A DNA stretch of 64,000 nucleotides, taken from NCBI GenBank assembly GCA_010356995.1, contig ML996688.1, positions 806,001 to 870,000 of the forward strand, in the 5' to 3' direction. Both the position numbers and the translations under genes were made by a program. Positions 22,605 to 35,100 of the stretch are shown one piece after another. The stretch comes from Trichodelitschia bisporula. Taxonomy: Eukaryota > Ascomycota > Dothideomycetes > Phaeotrichales > Phaeotrichaceae. The number at the start of each line of letters is the position of its first letter. The stretch's first letter is position 1. Under the pieces are notes generated by a model. That model was not told where the DNA came from, searched no databases, and was given only the letters and a program-made list of their open reading frames with translations.

Positions 22605-24037
22605 GATGGAACGCAAATAGTCGTAAACCGTCCTCATCAGTGGACGCGCCTCGCACGACGCCGCCGTCAATGCCGCTGCCGGATCTGCTTCTAGTTGCGA
22701 ACCTACCCTGCAAATATCTTTTACACAACGTCAACAAACTCATGTTGTCCGCGGTGAAGTGGATATTTGCTCACGCTCTGTCTCAATGTCTTAGCTGCAC
22801 GGCGGTAGGATTTAGGTTTTGGGTATCAAAATTTGGGCTTCGCTTCTTCGCTCCTTGCTTCTAAAAATTGTGACCTGCATTCAAACGCCTAGACTGTAAT
22901 GGTGTTTTTTAATGGGTTTGAACTCTCGCATTCAAGATGCTTAAGATGGCCGTCAAACCAGTAATGATTCCGTCGCATTGATCCAAAATGGCATTGGGTT
23001 CGAGTACAGCCTACATCTGGCGGCGAAGACGCGGAAGGGAGGATCAGTCGTTAACCCTACGAGGCAATGGTGGCCGCCCGAACTGGTAGCAGCCTAGATC
23101 GGACCTTTCTCCTCGATTGCACGTCACGACTGGTCGGGGTGGGGGGAAGGCGTAGGGTACCAATACGGTCTAACAAGCTGGCCGGACCGACCGACATTTA
23201 TTCAGGGTTCAAAGGCATGGCAAGGAAACGGGGCTCGTTCAGTCTAAGTTTGGTTCGGCAAGTAGAACTAGGGTGACTGCCGCTCAAAATGTCAGCAATA
23301 ACGGTATCGTCGCGGCAAATGCAGAGAAACGTGTTGCCTTCTGGGGTCCCAAAATGGTGGTTGCACGTTCAGCTGCGAGGTACCTCCCGGTTTGGGATTG
23401 GTTCGATCGGCAAGGCTGAATCGAACCAATTTCCATACCCCTGTCCTCATCGGAAATAGTGGACTTCAACGGAGCGCCCCGAGCCGCCTAGCCTAACCGC
23501 GTCACCAGTGAATTGAAAAGAACTTGATTTTTACCACAGGCTGATAAGCCGGATGTCTAATCGCGATCCCACAGATGTGGCAAACCGCTTCAAGGCTGAC
23601 GTGGAACTGTCGCGGTCGAGCCGTTCCTAATCTCCGCTTAGCGAGCGGCTGTTGGAGTGAGTCCGACAGACCTCATTGCTAAAATTGCCTTAAACCTCCA
23701 AACCGCCATGCAGTTCAGCCCAGTTTCTATGCCGGAGGCTTTACAGATCTTAGATCGGCGCTCACAGCACATACTCCAATCGCACCTCCGACATCATTGG
23801 TGGTGATCAAGTTCCAACTGAGCCCAGCAACTCTCCTCTCCTGGCGGGCAGACGATCTTCGGTCTGGCACGCCATGCCGACATCTAAAGACGGCTTGCTT
23901 TGCAGGCTGCAAAGATGGGCGGGGCGAAATTGGGATGGATTCTTTTGCGTGTCTTTATGTTATCCTGTGATCCTCTACGAGTACAAGCTTAGAGCTTTCA
24001 TGTTTTTCGTTCAGCATTTCCATTCCAGCTTTTCAGA
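22605..24037. other. intergenic region between GH16 gene and GT2 pseudogene
   Basis: No supported gene. A perfect 11-bp hairpin lies at 23397-23430. Confidence 0.4.
23397..23430. repeat. 11-bp perfect inverted repeat (hairpin)
   Basis: ATTGGTTCGAT and its inverse ATCGAACCAAT are separated by a 12-nt loop. It contains a CCAAT core on one strand. No U tract follows and no tRNA can be folded around it. Confidence 0.5.
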
Positions 24038-26919
24038 ATGAGAGTCACTACCCTCACTAGCAATGAGGTGGAGGACCCTTTTTCGCCGCAGTATCTTGAA
24101 CGGCCGCGTGTACCAGGCTTATCCCTGACAGCGACGAGACCCCGAAGCATCGATGAGGTATCAGCAATAATCGAATCATCAAACCGCACGCCCGAGCGTT
24201 CCCAGAACATCGATCAACACCGTCACAACACCCGCAGGCCCTCTCTCCTAAGCCAGCAAAGCACGCACCCCTATTCAGGCGCTCACGGTGGATCCGCATC
24301 CGCCCACTCTAGCCGCCCGGGTAGCCAACGCTCCCTCTGGACCTCAATGCAACCACCCCCGAGCCCAGCACTAGAGGACTTCAACCACGAGGTCATGGTC
24401 AGCTACATCTACCAGCAGATGTGTTCAATGCAATGGGTCCTGGCGCGGGACAGCCATTTCGAAGGTGCGATTGTGCGAAAGAGTCGCGGCGTCTTTGCGT
24501 GCTATCCATCCAGGCTGTTGGAGTCACCGTTTGGTGTTGCAACGGTAGCGCTGGATGTTCAGGTATGCGACCTAGTTCGTCTGGAGTTCGCGGCTGATGA
24601 GTGAAGGCTGCTATGATGATCAACTCCCGTATCGTGAAGACGTACCTCCAGTGTTCGTCCGGCGCAGTCGAGGTTCCGCTAGTGAACGGAGTCCGCGTTC
24701 GGATTCTACACACCATGGACGAGCTGCCGAAGGCACGCTAGTACCACTTCACTGCTTTCGTTAGGGAGTCGCAAACCCTAGTTTTGTGGGATGACAAGAC
24801 CCAAGCGATTATACCCCGCGCAAAGGCCATTATGGATGAGCTGATGAACAAGGTGTGGGAGCATGAGCAGGAAGGATTCGCCGAAGACCTCAAGCCAGAA
24901 GGAGAGGTCTTGTCGAAAGAGGCGGACATGGAGCGCAGAGAGTGCTGTTCTAGGCGTCCCACCAACATGCTGAATGCGATTTTGGTTGCCATCACCATGG
25001 TTTTGGTCCTGGCCACGCTGGGGGCGGGCTGGCATGAGATTGCGCTCGACATTGCCGTGGACAGGGATTTCACCCGGCTGGCCTTCATCGCCCTTGCCCC
25101 CGTTCAAATATTCTTCACACTGGTAAGTCCGAAAGTCGCAGGAACCAAGCGGCAAACCGACGTCTTTCAGTTTTTCGCCCAAGTGATAGTCGGCTGCATC
25201 GCCCAATGCATCGCTCCAATCAAGCAAATCAACGAGAACTCCAAGTACTACTCCGCGCAACGACACTGCCTCATGTGACGGTTCAGTGCCTGGTGTACAA
25301 GGAAGGGCTTGAGCATTTCATTGCACCTACGGTACGATCGGTTGAGCAGGCCGTCTCGGTGTATGAACTGCAAGGCGGGTCGGCGAATCTGCTCATCCAC
25401 GATGACGGCCTGCAGCTTCTCGACGAAACAGAGCGCGTAAGGCTCATTGAGTTTTACGCGAACCATGGGATTGTCTGGACGGCGTGGCCGCCGGATGGCC
25501 AGCATGGCTTCGCTCGGAAGGGCAGATTCAAGAAAGCTTCTAATATGAACTACGGGCTCATGCTTGCCAACAAGGTGGAGGATTGACTGGCGCTTCTCGA
25601 TCAGTCGAAAGAGTGGTCAAATGAAAAGGAGGCCCAAGCATACGGATCTTGTCTGAAAACTGTTCTGGAAGAGAGTCCGGGCGCTTGGGCGGAGGGTAGC
25701 ATTCGCGTCGAAGACTACATCCTGCTGAGTACGCTGAGCTGTCTTCTATGGGGTCCGCATGCTGATATACTCTAGTCGATTCCGACACCCGCATCCCCAG
25801 TGACTGCCTCCTCGATGCCGTGAGCGAAATGAAACGGTCTCCCGAAGTCGGAATTCTTCAGTTTTCGTCCGGCACCATGCAAGTCACGCACAAGTACTTC
25901 GAGAACGGCATCACGTTCTTCACCGAAATGAGCTACACAGCCATTAGATACACAGTCTCCAACGGGGATGCCACACTTTTCGTAGGACACAATGCCATAC
26001 TGCGCTGGGCTGCAATCCAGGAGGTTTCCTTCACTGACGACGACGGCTACGACAAGTACTGGTCCGAGTCACACGTTTCCGAAGACTTCGACATGTCGCT
26101 CCGCCTGCAGGTTAGCGGATACACCATCCGTCTTGCCGCCTGGGCCGGCCAGGGCTTCAAGGAAGGCGTGTCCCTAACGGTATATGACGAGCTCGCACGT
26201 TGGGAAAAGCACGCCTACGGCTGCAACGAGCTGATCTTCCACCCGCTGGGCCTGTGGCTCGTCCGCGGACCCTTCACGCCGCTCTTCCGCCGGTTCATGA
26301 CGAGCAACATCCGGCTCACGTCGAAGCTCACCATAATCTCTTACATAGGGACGTAATATGCCATCGGCGCGGCCTGGATCATGGCCGCGGCGAACTACTT
26401 CGCCATGGGGTGGTGCAACGGCTATCTGGACAAGCACTACATCGACTCGTGGAAGGTGTGGTTCTCAGTCGTTCTCGTATTTAACGGGCTGGGCAACATT
26501 GCACTCGCATGCCTGCGCTACCGAACCGCCGGGCGTAACTACGTCTCCACGTTGTTCGAGAACCTTAGGTGGACTTTCATGCTGGCCATCTTCCTCGGGG
26601 GGGGGTGGCGCTTCATGTATCGCAGGCCCTGCTGGCACACATGTTCGAGCGGCGGGTTGCGTGGGGCGCCACGTCCAAGGAAGTCGAGTTTTCGAACTTC
26701 TTCATCGAGGTTCCGCGCGTTCTGGCGCGCTTCCGGTTCAGCATGGCATTTGCGTTGCTGTCCATCGTGGCCCTCGTGATATTCGCCAAAGCTCCCTTCG
26801 TCCCACACGACTGGCGAATCACAGATTTTGTGGCCATTTTACCCATGGCTACGGTTGCGGCATCTCATCTCTTGTTGCCCATTGCATTGAATCCGGCATT
26901 GATGACATTCTCCTGGTGA
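24038..26919 (+). pseudogene. processive GT2 polysaccharide synthase (chitin/cellulose/hyaluronan synthase-like), inactivated
   Basis: Family 2 membrane glycosyltransferase that would build a cell-surface polysaccharide from a nucleotide sugar. Conserved blocks run in order: N-terminal region with YIYQQMCSMQWV, two membrane segments (ILVAITMVLVLATLGAG; LAFIALAPVQIFFTLV), the catalytic core (LPHVTVQCLVYKEGL; IDSDTRIP; HVSEDFDM; the acceptor-site motif ELARWEKHAYGCNE), then C-terminal membrane helices to residue SW at 26919. Two normal introns are still recognisable (24563-24606, and one before IDSDTR near 25774). The frame is broken by in-frame stops at 24739, 25584 and 26354, by a frameshift between 25240 and 25270, and by another in the G run near 26590. 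Every block between the breaks is well conserved, so the loss looks recent. Two of the five breaks are indels and one sits in a homopolymer, so some assembly error cannot be excluded, but five is too many for error alone. Confidence 0.8.
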
Positions 26920-27134
26920 AGCGGCTGATTTCGGTTTCGATGCTCTCGGGATCTATCGCCTTATATTTGGTGGCATCCACAAGTTCACTTTAGAAGTAGT
27001 AATGTAATCCTTGGGTACTGCATATTTCAGACTTTAGCGAGCTCGTAAGCTCCATTTCGCTGTCCAGTGGCGCCCTGATAAGACTTAACCCCAGATCAAA
27101 GCACAAGGATCTCACTCCAAGATCTGCATGTAAA

Positions 27135-28583
27135 TCAACGCCGCTTGCCCGGAATGACGCGCTGCTTCGGGAATTCCAAGGGTATACGCAACTTCGCCAT
27201 CTTGTGCAAACCAGCTTCTGCCTTGGAAAGTTTGTAGTTGGCACGTTCCTTCTCAGTCATAGCTGCGATTTTGCAACCAAGTTCCGAGAAATACTGAGCA
27301 GCCTGCTTGTGGTCGATACGGAGATCTTCTTGGATGTCATGGATGTCGGTCTCGAAGTTGTCGATAAGCAGAGTGACAGCAGCCACGTGCATAGAGAACT
27401 TGTCGACATGCCATTTCGTCATTTCACTGTGCGGTCAGCAGGTATGGTCCAAGAGAGGGAAAACTTACGATCCCGATGTAAACTTCCGCTTTATGCCTTC
27501 GATCAGACTGTCTGCGGCATCGAGACCTTGCAGCTTGTCTCGCGGTGGCAACTTCCTGCCCCCTCCCTTGACGATGCGAAGTCTGCCAAAGAAGTCAAGC
27601 ATTACAAGGACGTATTTCAGCAATGTAAGCTTCCGTACGTCCTTACTCAATGCCAGCTTATAGAGCCTCCGCGATACGTAGCGGCTGGGTGTCTTGACAT
27701 CTTCATTCGTCTCCGCCGCCCTTTGCCAGTTTTTGACCGACAGTGCCTGTAGTTCCTCCTTGCTGACGAGTATCTCCAATGGGTACACTTCGGCGGGCGT
27801 AGTGGCTTGCAAGTTGGCCTTCGGTCGCGGTTTCGCGTCGTCAGCAGCCGCCTGGTGTGCTTCCTTCGTGGGCATCTTGGCTGTGACTTCGGCCAGCGAT
27901 TCCATGACGGCAGCGGTGAGGGCAGTCTTCGGGACGCCTTCAATAGATGTACCCTGCGGTGCGATGGCGTTTTCGGTGATGGAGGCGATTGCCTTTTTGG
28001 CTTTCTTGGTACCGAATTCCAGGCCGAGTGTCTTACGCTGGGAGGCGAGCTGCAGAGAAGTTAGCCTACGCAAAGCAATCCATTTGGGCACTCACGGTTG
28101 CCTTCGCAGCATTCTGAGCAGCATCGATCTCATCTTGATGTGGCCGGAGCTCACTACGGAGCACCAACTTTGGTACCTCTATCACTTCAACCTCGCCCAT
28201 CTTTGGGTTGAAAACGCCGACGTAGTGCTTGAGAAAGGCATCAGTACCTCCACCAAGCTCTTCCTTGGCCAGGTAGTCAAGGCGTGGATGTTTGGAAGAG
28301 TGCAGGAGGAGTTCGGACCGCCTGGTAGAACCACGCACTTCATGAATCCGTCTATAGGTATTGAGGGCGAGGTCCGTGGATGCCGTAAAGCCGGGCGTCG
28401 AAACTGTAAACTGTAAGAAGGTGTATTGACGCACTCTTCGAGACACCCACCGATTACGGGGCCAAGTTCAGAGCGCGGCTTCTGGAAAACGATCTTGACA
28501 GTATCGATGGCGGGAATTGTCGCTGCCTTTTTGCTGGGCCGACCCTCTGCTTCTACAGCCCTCTTCCTCTTCTTATCACCCAT
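27135..28583 (-). CDS. rpa49: DNA-directed RNA polymerase I subunit A49
   Basis: Pol I-specific subunit that, with A34.5, forms a TFIIF/TFIIE-like module for rRNA transcription in the nucleolus. Four exons: 28583-28451, 28403-28096, 28049-27469, 27426-27135 (437 aa, close to yeast A49). The Lys/Arg-rich start (GDKKRKRAVE, RPSKKA) fits nucleolar import. The N-terminal dimerisation region includes RRSELLLHSSKHPRLDYLAKEE and VGVFNPKMGEVEV. The linker has ASQRKTLGLEFGTKKAKKAI, a hallmark of the family. The tandem winged-helix region runs from VYPLEILVSKEEL through RKLTLLKYVLVMLDF to the C terminus. Splice phases agree throughout. It is divergent from the promethin-like gene. Confidence 0.93.
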
Positions 28584-29435
28584 GGCTGCGACAGTCGATA
28601 GTATGGAGAGATAGGTGCCGGGTAAGGTGCGTGCTCGGGCAAAGATGTGGATGTTTGATGCTCAACTTTTTTCTCAAGAAAGTTGCGCCGCTAGCCTCCG
28701 GTGCATCACCCCTGTCGCGCCAACAACCCGCAGGGCCAGCCCCGCGCCAAGCCCACCTCCGCATCTGAACCGTAGATCCTTCAGTTGACGACGAGGAGTT
28801 CTGGAGTTCGGGAGTGTCAAACGTATCGGCTGGAGATGCTTGGAATATTCCGTCGACGCACGTACCGAATTGAGCCAATGTGTGGGCTTTCGCGCTTCAA
28901 GCCATTTTTCTCTACGGAGGAGTATGTTCCGTCGTTGCTTATGAACTCTTCAAGAATTGAAGATTGAAGAGTACACTGGCAGCTGCAGCACAATGGCTCG
29001 AAGAGTTCAAGGTCCAAGGGTCACTCTGGGTGTCACCTTTGTGGGGTTAGGGAGGCACATAGAAGGTCGTGGCATCAAGCCTGGAATCCTAGCTTCTACA
29101 CGTCATATGGTGACCAACTTCACCTAGGCATCATTTCAAGCTACGGATCTAGTGGCAGCTCCTGGTTATATCTTAGCTAGTCTTCTCACTTCTTTGTCGA
29201 CTCGGTATATAGCAAAGCCCTTTGCAGCTGTTATCAAAGTTCTCGCCAAAGCAGGACATTGTAAGTGATGCACCCCTATCAACTCGCCTTGGCATTGACT
29301 GCAATGCGTCAACATCCTTGATTGCTGTTACATATGACGACGGGGATTACATCTCTTGCCTAACAATTCGTTAGCAAATACCCCGGCTTTCTTCCCACTG
29401 TCAACAGTACAATCTGCGAAGCTTCCACTTAAACC
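28584..29435. other. intergenic region, rpa49 / promethin-like gene
   Basis: Divergent promoter region of 852 bases; no supported gene. Confidence 0.45.
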
Positions 29436-30133
29436 ATGCTCGAGATATTCGATTCCGTCAAAGCCTTCCTGATGGACAAAGGGCAACAAGTCATGAACAT
29501 CGTGCCTCCCGAGAAGAGGGCGGAGTTAATGGCCGAAGGACAGAAATTTGTCATAAACAATCCGAAGCTCGCAGTAAGCAACGTTCGATTAAAGACCTTG
29601 AGCCGGACTGACACAACTTGCAGTTCTTCCTCCTCTCTCACATCAGCCTCAGCGCGGTTCCCATCGTACTGTTCATCCTCTTCAGTATATCCGTCTTCCT
29701 CGTGGCTCTTGTGGTGTCTTTAGTTATCGCCCTCCTTGCGACCGTACTCTTCACTGCTTTCATGGTCGGAGTAGCACTTCTCGTCCTCTTCCCGACCGTC
29801 CTGGCAGTTTCCACGGCCGCAACATTCCTCTTCCTCTGGGGCGTGGGCGGGTACTACCTCCTCAAGCACTTCAACCTTGGTGAAAGCCCTGCAGCCCAAG
29901 GCGAGGCCATCGGGGACAAGCTAAATGAGCTTGCGGGCGGCCGACTCGACTTCATCATGAAAAGCGCACGCGCCTCTGCTGCGGGAAGTGTGGGAAGTGA
30001 CGCGGCGGCAGACGAGAAGGAAAAACTGATGAAAGAGGAAGAAGACGATCATGCATCGAATAAGGCGACCAAGGCTGCGACCGGGGCGCCCAAGAAGCTC
30101 GGGGCGCAAAAGTCGAAACCAGCGTCATCCTAA
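29436..30133 (+). CDS. promethin (LDAF1/Ldo)-like lipid-droplet protein
   Basis: Resembles the promethin family, ER proteins that join seipin at sites of lipid-droplet formation. Two exons: 29436-29573 and 29624-30133 (215 aa). After a short amphipathic N terminus (VKAFLMDKGQQVMNIVPPEKRAEL), residues about 55-130 form one long hydrophobic block: LFILFSISVFLVALVVSLV, a second run through LLVLFPTVLAVS, and a closing aromatic part LWGVGGYYLLKHF. This suits a membrane hairpin. The C-terminal 80 residues are Lys/Glu/Ala-rich and probably cytosolic. The single 50-nt intron has a clear CTGAC branch point. Family placement rests on architecture more than on fixed motifs. Confidence 0.65.
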
Positions 30134-32177
30134 ATGCGCTTGCTTAGTTTGCGGACAATAATATCTTTGGTATGACGGATCGACGTTACGGGAAGGCCCA
30201 AAGCACATGAAGCGCTTCGGATATCATGAAATTCAGGCAGAGGAAGGCTTGCTGGCTGGAATTGAAATTGATTTGGGGAAATACCCAGTAATCAACGTTG
30301 TGGAAAAACTTCAGAATGGCTGTGGGGTTGCGCCGCTTCAGGTTCGTCAACTCGCTGTTGAGTGCGATTGCAAGGCAAGCAAATGAATTGTTTGCCGAAT
30401 ATCAAGCCGCAACGGCAACGCATCTGTGCCGGGGTTGCAGGGCGCCCGATTTCTCGTGATTCAAAAGTGGGTCCCGAGAGCGGCAGGGCTTAAATAAGCG
30501 CCTGTCATCATCGTGTTCGCCACAGCCTTCGACCTCGCTCCACGACCATGGGGAAACAATTCTGGGAATTAGGCTTGAACAGTAGGGCCGAGTAATGTGG
30601 TAGCAGCGGTTCGTCAAAGCAAATACACTCCCCATATGAGAGCCGACAAGCAGGCATTTTTGATCGTTGACCTTTTGTGGGGATTATCCTTCCTGAGTCG
30701 TTCTAAAAATAGCAGGGAACAGGATCCAACTCGCACTACGGTACGGGTAGTAGTACCGTACTTATGAACACACAGCCACCTTTAAAAAACGATCTGGCGA
30801 ATGGAATCGAGGCTTCACATGCGAGAAAACGCGCGATAAGGAGAAGGGCTTCTTCGGAACTTTCTTGGGGGGACTGAACGCGCAGGACTGGCTATCGGGG
30901 ATTTTGGTTACGGTGGAGCGCACATTTGCGGGGGGAAAGTGTTTGGAGTGGGACCGAGAAGGACGAGACGGAAACTGTGGGATCGACTGTCGGAGAGGAC
31001 TGAACCAGGCATTGTTGGTTCTTTGCCATCCATCCTTGACGGAGATTCGTACGTAGTATGATGGTATGCTTGCTCGATGAAGTCGCTTCAGCTTGGTCCC
31101 GATCAGGCCGATGTCTGTCAGCTCAGCTCAGGAACGAAAGCCCAAGTAGACTGCAGCGTAAGTGTACTGTGTACGACGGGATTACGGGCACTATAACTGC
31201 CGTGCCGCGATAGGTGCCCACACTTGCAGTTTGCAGTTGCAGTCGCAGGAGAGTTGTCGCATCTTTTTTGCTGTCGCTGCCGCCAGCTCGCAACTCACTT
31301 TTCTTGCGGTGGAGGTCAAAGCAAGCTATGCCGATCATCACATCACGGTCTTCACATCTCGTTATCAACATTTTTAACTCCACACGAAGAGTACAGTAGC
31401 GAGAGAAAAGACGGTACGGATGTACATACTACTGTACTCTTTCAGTCTTCCACTCTAATTCATCTTCTCCGCTTCCAGCCCATGTTCAATTTTTCTTGGG
31501 AGAAGCGCGAACGATAAGGCTGGTCCCGCCCCGTCACCACAGCCCCAGGCCAGGCCCAACTCGTCATTGGTTTGTGCACCCTCCACTCTACGCCCTCCAC
31601 ACCAGACGCACGCCCCTCCTCCCTCGCCCAACCGCCCGTTTCCTTCCCATCACAGCAGTTATCCGCCTCCACCAAAAGACGCACCAAGACCACCGCACAT
31701 TTTCTCCGCACGCGGCACCGGTCGAGCCCTCAACACTCTCTCTGGCTGAACCTCCTCCTCCTCGCGCCCATTTCTCTCCAAACCCAGCCTGAACACACTG
31801 CGCCAATTAATTCTTACCTGTCAGGCCGCACAACCGTCGACTACTCGCCCATGGGCCTTCTTCCCGCTGGAGTTCGTCGCTGTCTTTGGTTACGGCTGCG
31901 CTTCCACGCTCCTTCCTGAGTCCTCTTGTGTCCAACCGACCGTCCGCATCCTGTCGCATCTACCTCAACCTCGTTCACACCCATCCTCAATTTTTCGCCT
32001 CCGATAAACCGTGCAACTGCGATCGTTCCCAGCCCGCGAGGCCCTGTTGTGTGCGCGGCGCGTTTAATGGACCGCGACCGGACATTATCGCCGCTGCCTG
32101 TCTATGCTGTCGGGGGAGCTACGAGCAAGGATGAAATTTGGGAGTTTGGTGCTGAGTGCGACCAGCGCGTTGTCAGG
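30134..32177. other. long upstream region of the TRP-like channel gene
   Basis: No supported gene in about 2 kb. It carries GTAC-type repeats (30737-30760 and near 31415-31437). From 31500 to 32000 the plus strand is very C-rich with many CCT/CCA runs, like a long fungal 5' leader. Proline-rich open frames here (e.g. 31496-31919) follow from that composition. Confidence 0.45.
30737..30760. repeat. TACGGTAC / GTACCGTA inverted repeat
   Basis: TACGGTAC (30737-30744) and its inverse GTACCGTA (30753-30760) with an 8-nt spacer, the same spacing as at 12395-12420. It sits in the promoter side of the TRP-like channel gene. Confidence 0.65.
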
Positions 32178-35100
32178 ATGACATCTTTTGGGCAAACCTC
32201 GGGCAAGAGAAGACAAGAGAGACACGGTGGACGACGCGCATACTCCCAGGCACCTGGCCGTTTACGGAACTCAACATGGAGCTCGGTGCTATTACCGCTA
32301 TTTCTGCTAGCTCTGCTTTCGCGGACAACAGAGGCCGTCTACGTCGCCTTTGAAAACTGCCTGGATCGCAAATACTTAACGTTGGAACCAAAGCCACTGC
32401 AGTTTGTTCCTTACTTCGTCAACGCCAAGTTCAACAACACGGACGAGAAACACAACTTGAATATCACGATATATGGCAACGTGACTGGGAACAACGACGC
32501 ACCCTATCGTGCCCCTAGTGATCCAAGATGGAAGAATGACAACGATACTTATGGCAAGATCGTGGGCGCCACCAAGCATCACTACACGACCCTCTTCACG
32601 AACGTCGATGTCTTGACCTACAGTTCATGGGATGCCCCTGCCTCATCGTTTTGCAACGCTACTCGCAGCGATGATGACTGCCCATGGGGGCCGCTCTTTG
32701 ACGGCAACAGCAGCGATCCAAACACTCTCCATTCCTTCTCTGTAGGCCATGACTTCTTCGGTGCCTACTCCTTTTCCACAATGTCGACTACTGTCAGGGT
32801 GAAAGCAGGCGACGATGCGGCCACCAGCATCGCCTGTATTTCTTTCAGCATCACCCCGGATATCGGCGGTAAGCTCTCCGCAGCGCTGACCTACATCCCT
32901 GTGGCAATCCTAGTGCTCGTGGCAATTGCAACCTTGATTGCTGCGACGCTGAGTCCCTGGAGCTCCTCCGATTTCTTCTACTGGACCAGCAATTACGGTC
33001 GCAACGATGAAATCTTGCGACTGATTACACCTGGTTTCGGGGACTGCCTACACTACATCCAATTCATCGTTCTCGCTGGCAGCTTGAGCCTTGACTACCC
33101 GGGCTTCTTCCAACCAGTTGTCAGTCATGTAAGTTGGTCGGCATTGATGTTCAACGAAAGCTTCGTGAGCAACGGCAACGGAACCCGGAACCTAATCGAT
33201 GGCATGTACATTGTCAACGGAACGTACGGCCTCGAAAGGATGTCTCAGCTGGTGGGGATCTCGGAGCCCCAAGACATCTGGGCGGGAATGATAATCTGGA
33301 TGTGCGTCATCATCGCCATCGTGGTGGGCGGGACCCAGATCGGCTTTGCGACCAGTTGGTTTCACAGGATGCTGTCCGAGAAACCCCAAGAGGACTTTCG
33401 CAGCAAAAACCTGCCCCTCACTCTTGGACATGTGGTCCGGGTCGTGTTTAACTACTTTTTGCTTCCTCTGGTTTCACTTTCCATGTTTCAGATGGTTGTC
33501 GCACCTCACTCGTCCGGGGCCGTCGTTGGAATGGCTGTCGTGCTATTGGTCGTGGTCATCTGCTCTGCCGCCTGGATATTCCGCCTCATTTTCACGACGC
33601 GACCGCGGGTCCACCTCTTCGATCACTTGCCGTTGCTTCTGGCATATGGGCCGCTTTACAACACCTACTCAGATGAAGCTGCGCCCTTTGCGTTTATCCC
33701 GGTTCTCCTCACGTTCGTACGGGGCATCGCGATTGGTGCCGTCCAGCCATCCGGGATCGCCCAGCTGGTCGTCCTGGCCGTCTGCGAAGTGGTCATGATA
33801 CTCACGCTCCATGCTTTCCGGCCCTTCCGGTCACTGACCTCGATGAATGCTTATCACACATTTTTCTCGGCCATTCGACTCGCCTCGGTGCTTCTTTGCG
33901 TCGCATTTGTGCCGTCGTTGGGCGTGTCGGAAGCTTCCAGAGGATGGATTGGCTACGTCATCCTGCTCCTGCACGCCATCGTGCTGGTGTTCGGCTTCTT
34001 CCTCAATGCCGTCCAAACGATTATTGAAATCTTTGCTCGCCGTGCTGGAGCTGGACGGGATACCCAGGGCGGCCTCTCCGCAGTGTTCGGCGTGCGCCAA
34101 CTCTCCAAGCGTAACAGGAAGCATGGCGCTCGCAGCGAGGCAGAGTCTCAGACTGAAAAATCTAGATCCTTGAGCATGGGGAACAGGGTGACAAGCCTGT
34201 CAGCGTCTTCAGTGATGATGTTGAACTCTCCTGACCAGCGTGGCAGTGGCAATTTTGACCACCTTGAGCGTGGGAGTCTGGCAAGTGGCACAAGTCCTGG
34301 GACAAGCACCTTAGGTCCGCCGCAGAGCCCTTTCTCTTTTGTGCCCCCTGGTTCATCTCACCGGAGGCCTACCCTCATCAGCAAAGCTATGGAGCCGACT
34401 GACCCGTTCTACCGCCCTCCACGGACGCGTAAGCAGACTCTGGAGTCCATACCGTCTGCTTCTCCCCCACATGCAGGCCAGGAACTTCCGGATTCGTACT
34501 TCCCCATCCCACAGCAACCTTATGCTGAGAGCGTCGCGGAGGGTTCCATTAATAACTCCATTAGCGCGGCTTACATGCGGGATGCACGCGGGGACTCGGA
34601 CTCCAATTTGAGTGAGCAACGCAAGTTTACGGACTATGCTGTCCGCGAGTCGGATTTTGTACTCGGCGTTGGCGGGCGCGACTCCAACTTCTACTACGGC
34701 GTGCGCGGGCCGGCCTTGTCGAGCACCCCGAGCCGAAGACGAAGAACGGGACCAGCCGATCCGATGAACCCTGTGGCGTCAGCTACTGGTTGGTTTAAGG
34801 GACTCATGGGCGGGAAGCGCAAAGAGAAGACCAAAGGATTTGAGGTGGTGCGAAGTACGCGAATGCAACTCATACCTCAGGATGACGACTCACCCCCGAT
34901 ACCGCAAGAACCTTATACAGACAGCCCGCAGAAGCAGGACACTTCTGTAGCTGATCCCACAGGTCCTTCTACCGTTGCGGGTCCCAGCTCCGGGAGCCCG
35001 AAGGTCCCACCCCCAACGGCCCACAAATCAAGCCAATCGTTCGATACTCTGGCACCCCCGCGTGTCCCGGGCCTCCTCAATCAGCGATCAACGTCGTTCC

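Noticed and set aside
23397-23430. GGTTCGA sequence as a tRNA T-loop
   Set aside because: No acceptor, D or anticodon stem can be placed around it. Similar GGTTCGA words elsewhere also failed, so no tRNA is called.
31496-31919. Proline-rich open frames
   Set aside because: They follow from the C-rich leader; all frames show the same bias and none has a domain.
31926-32177. N-terminal extension of the TRP-like channel
   Set aside because: The frame is open, but the most upstream start is TTG; ATGs in frame are only at 32067 and 32178. I used 32178 for its better context and mention 32067.
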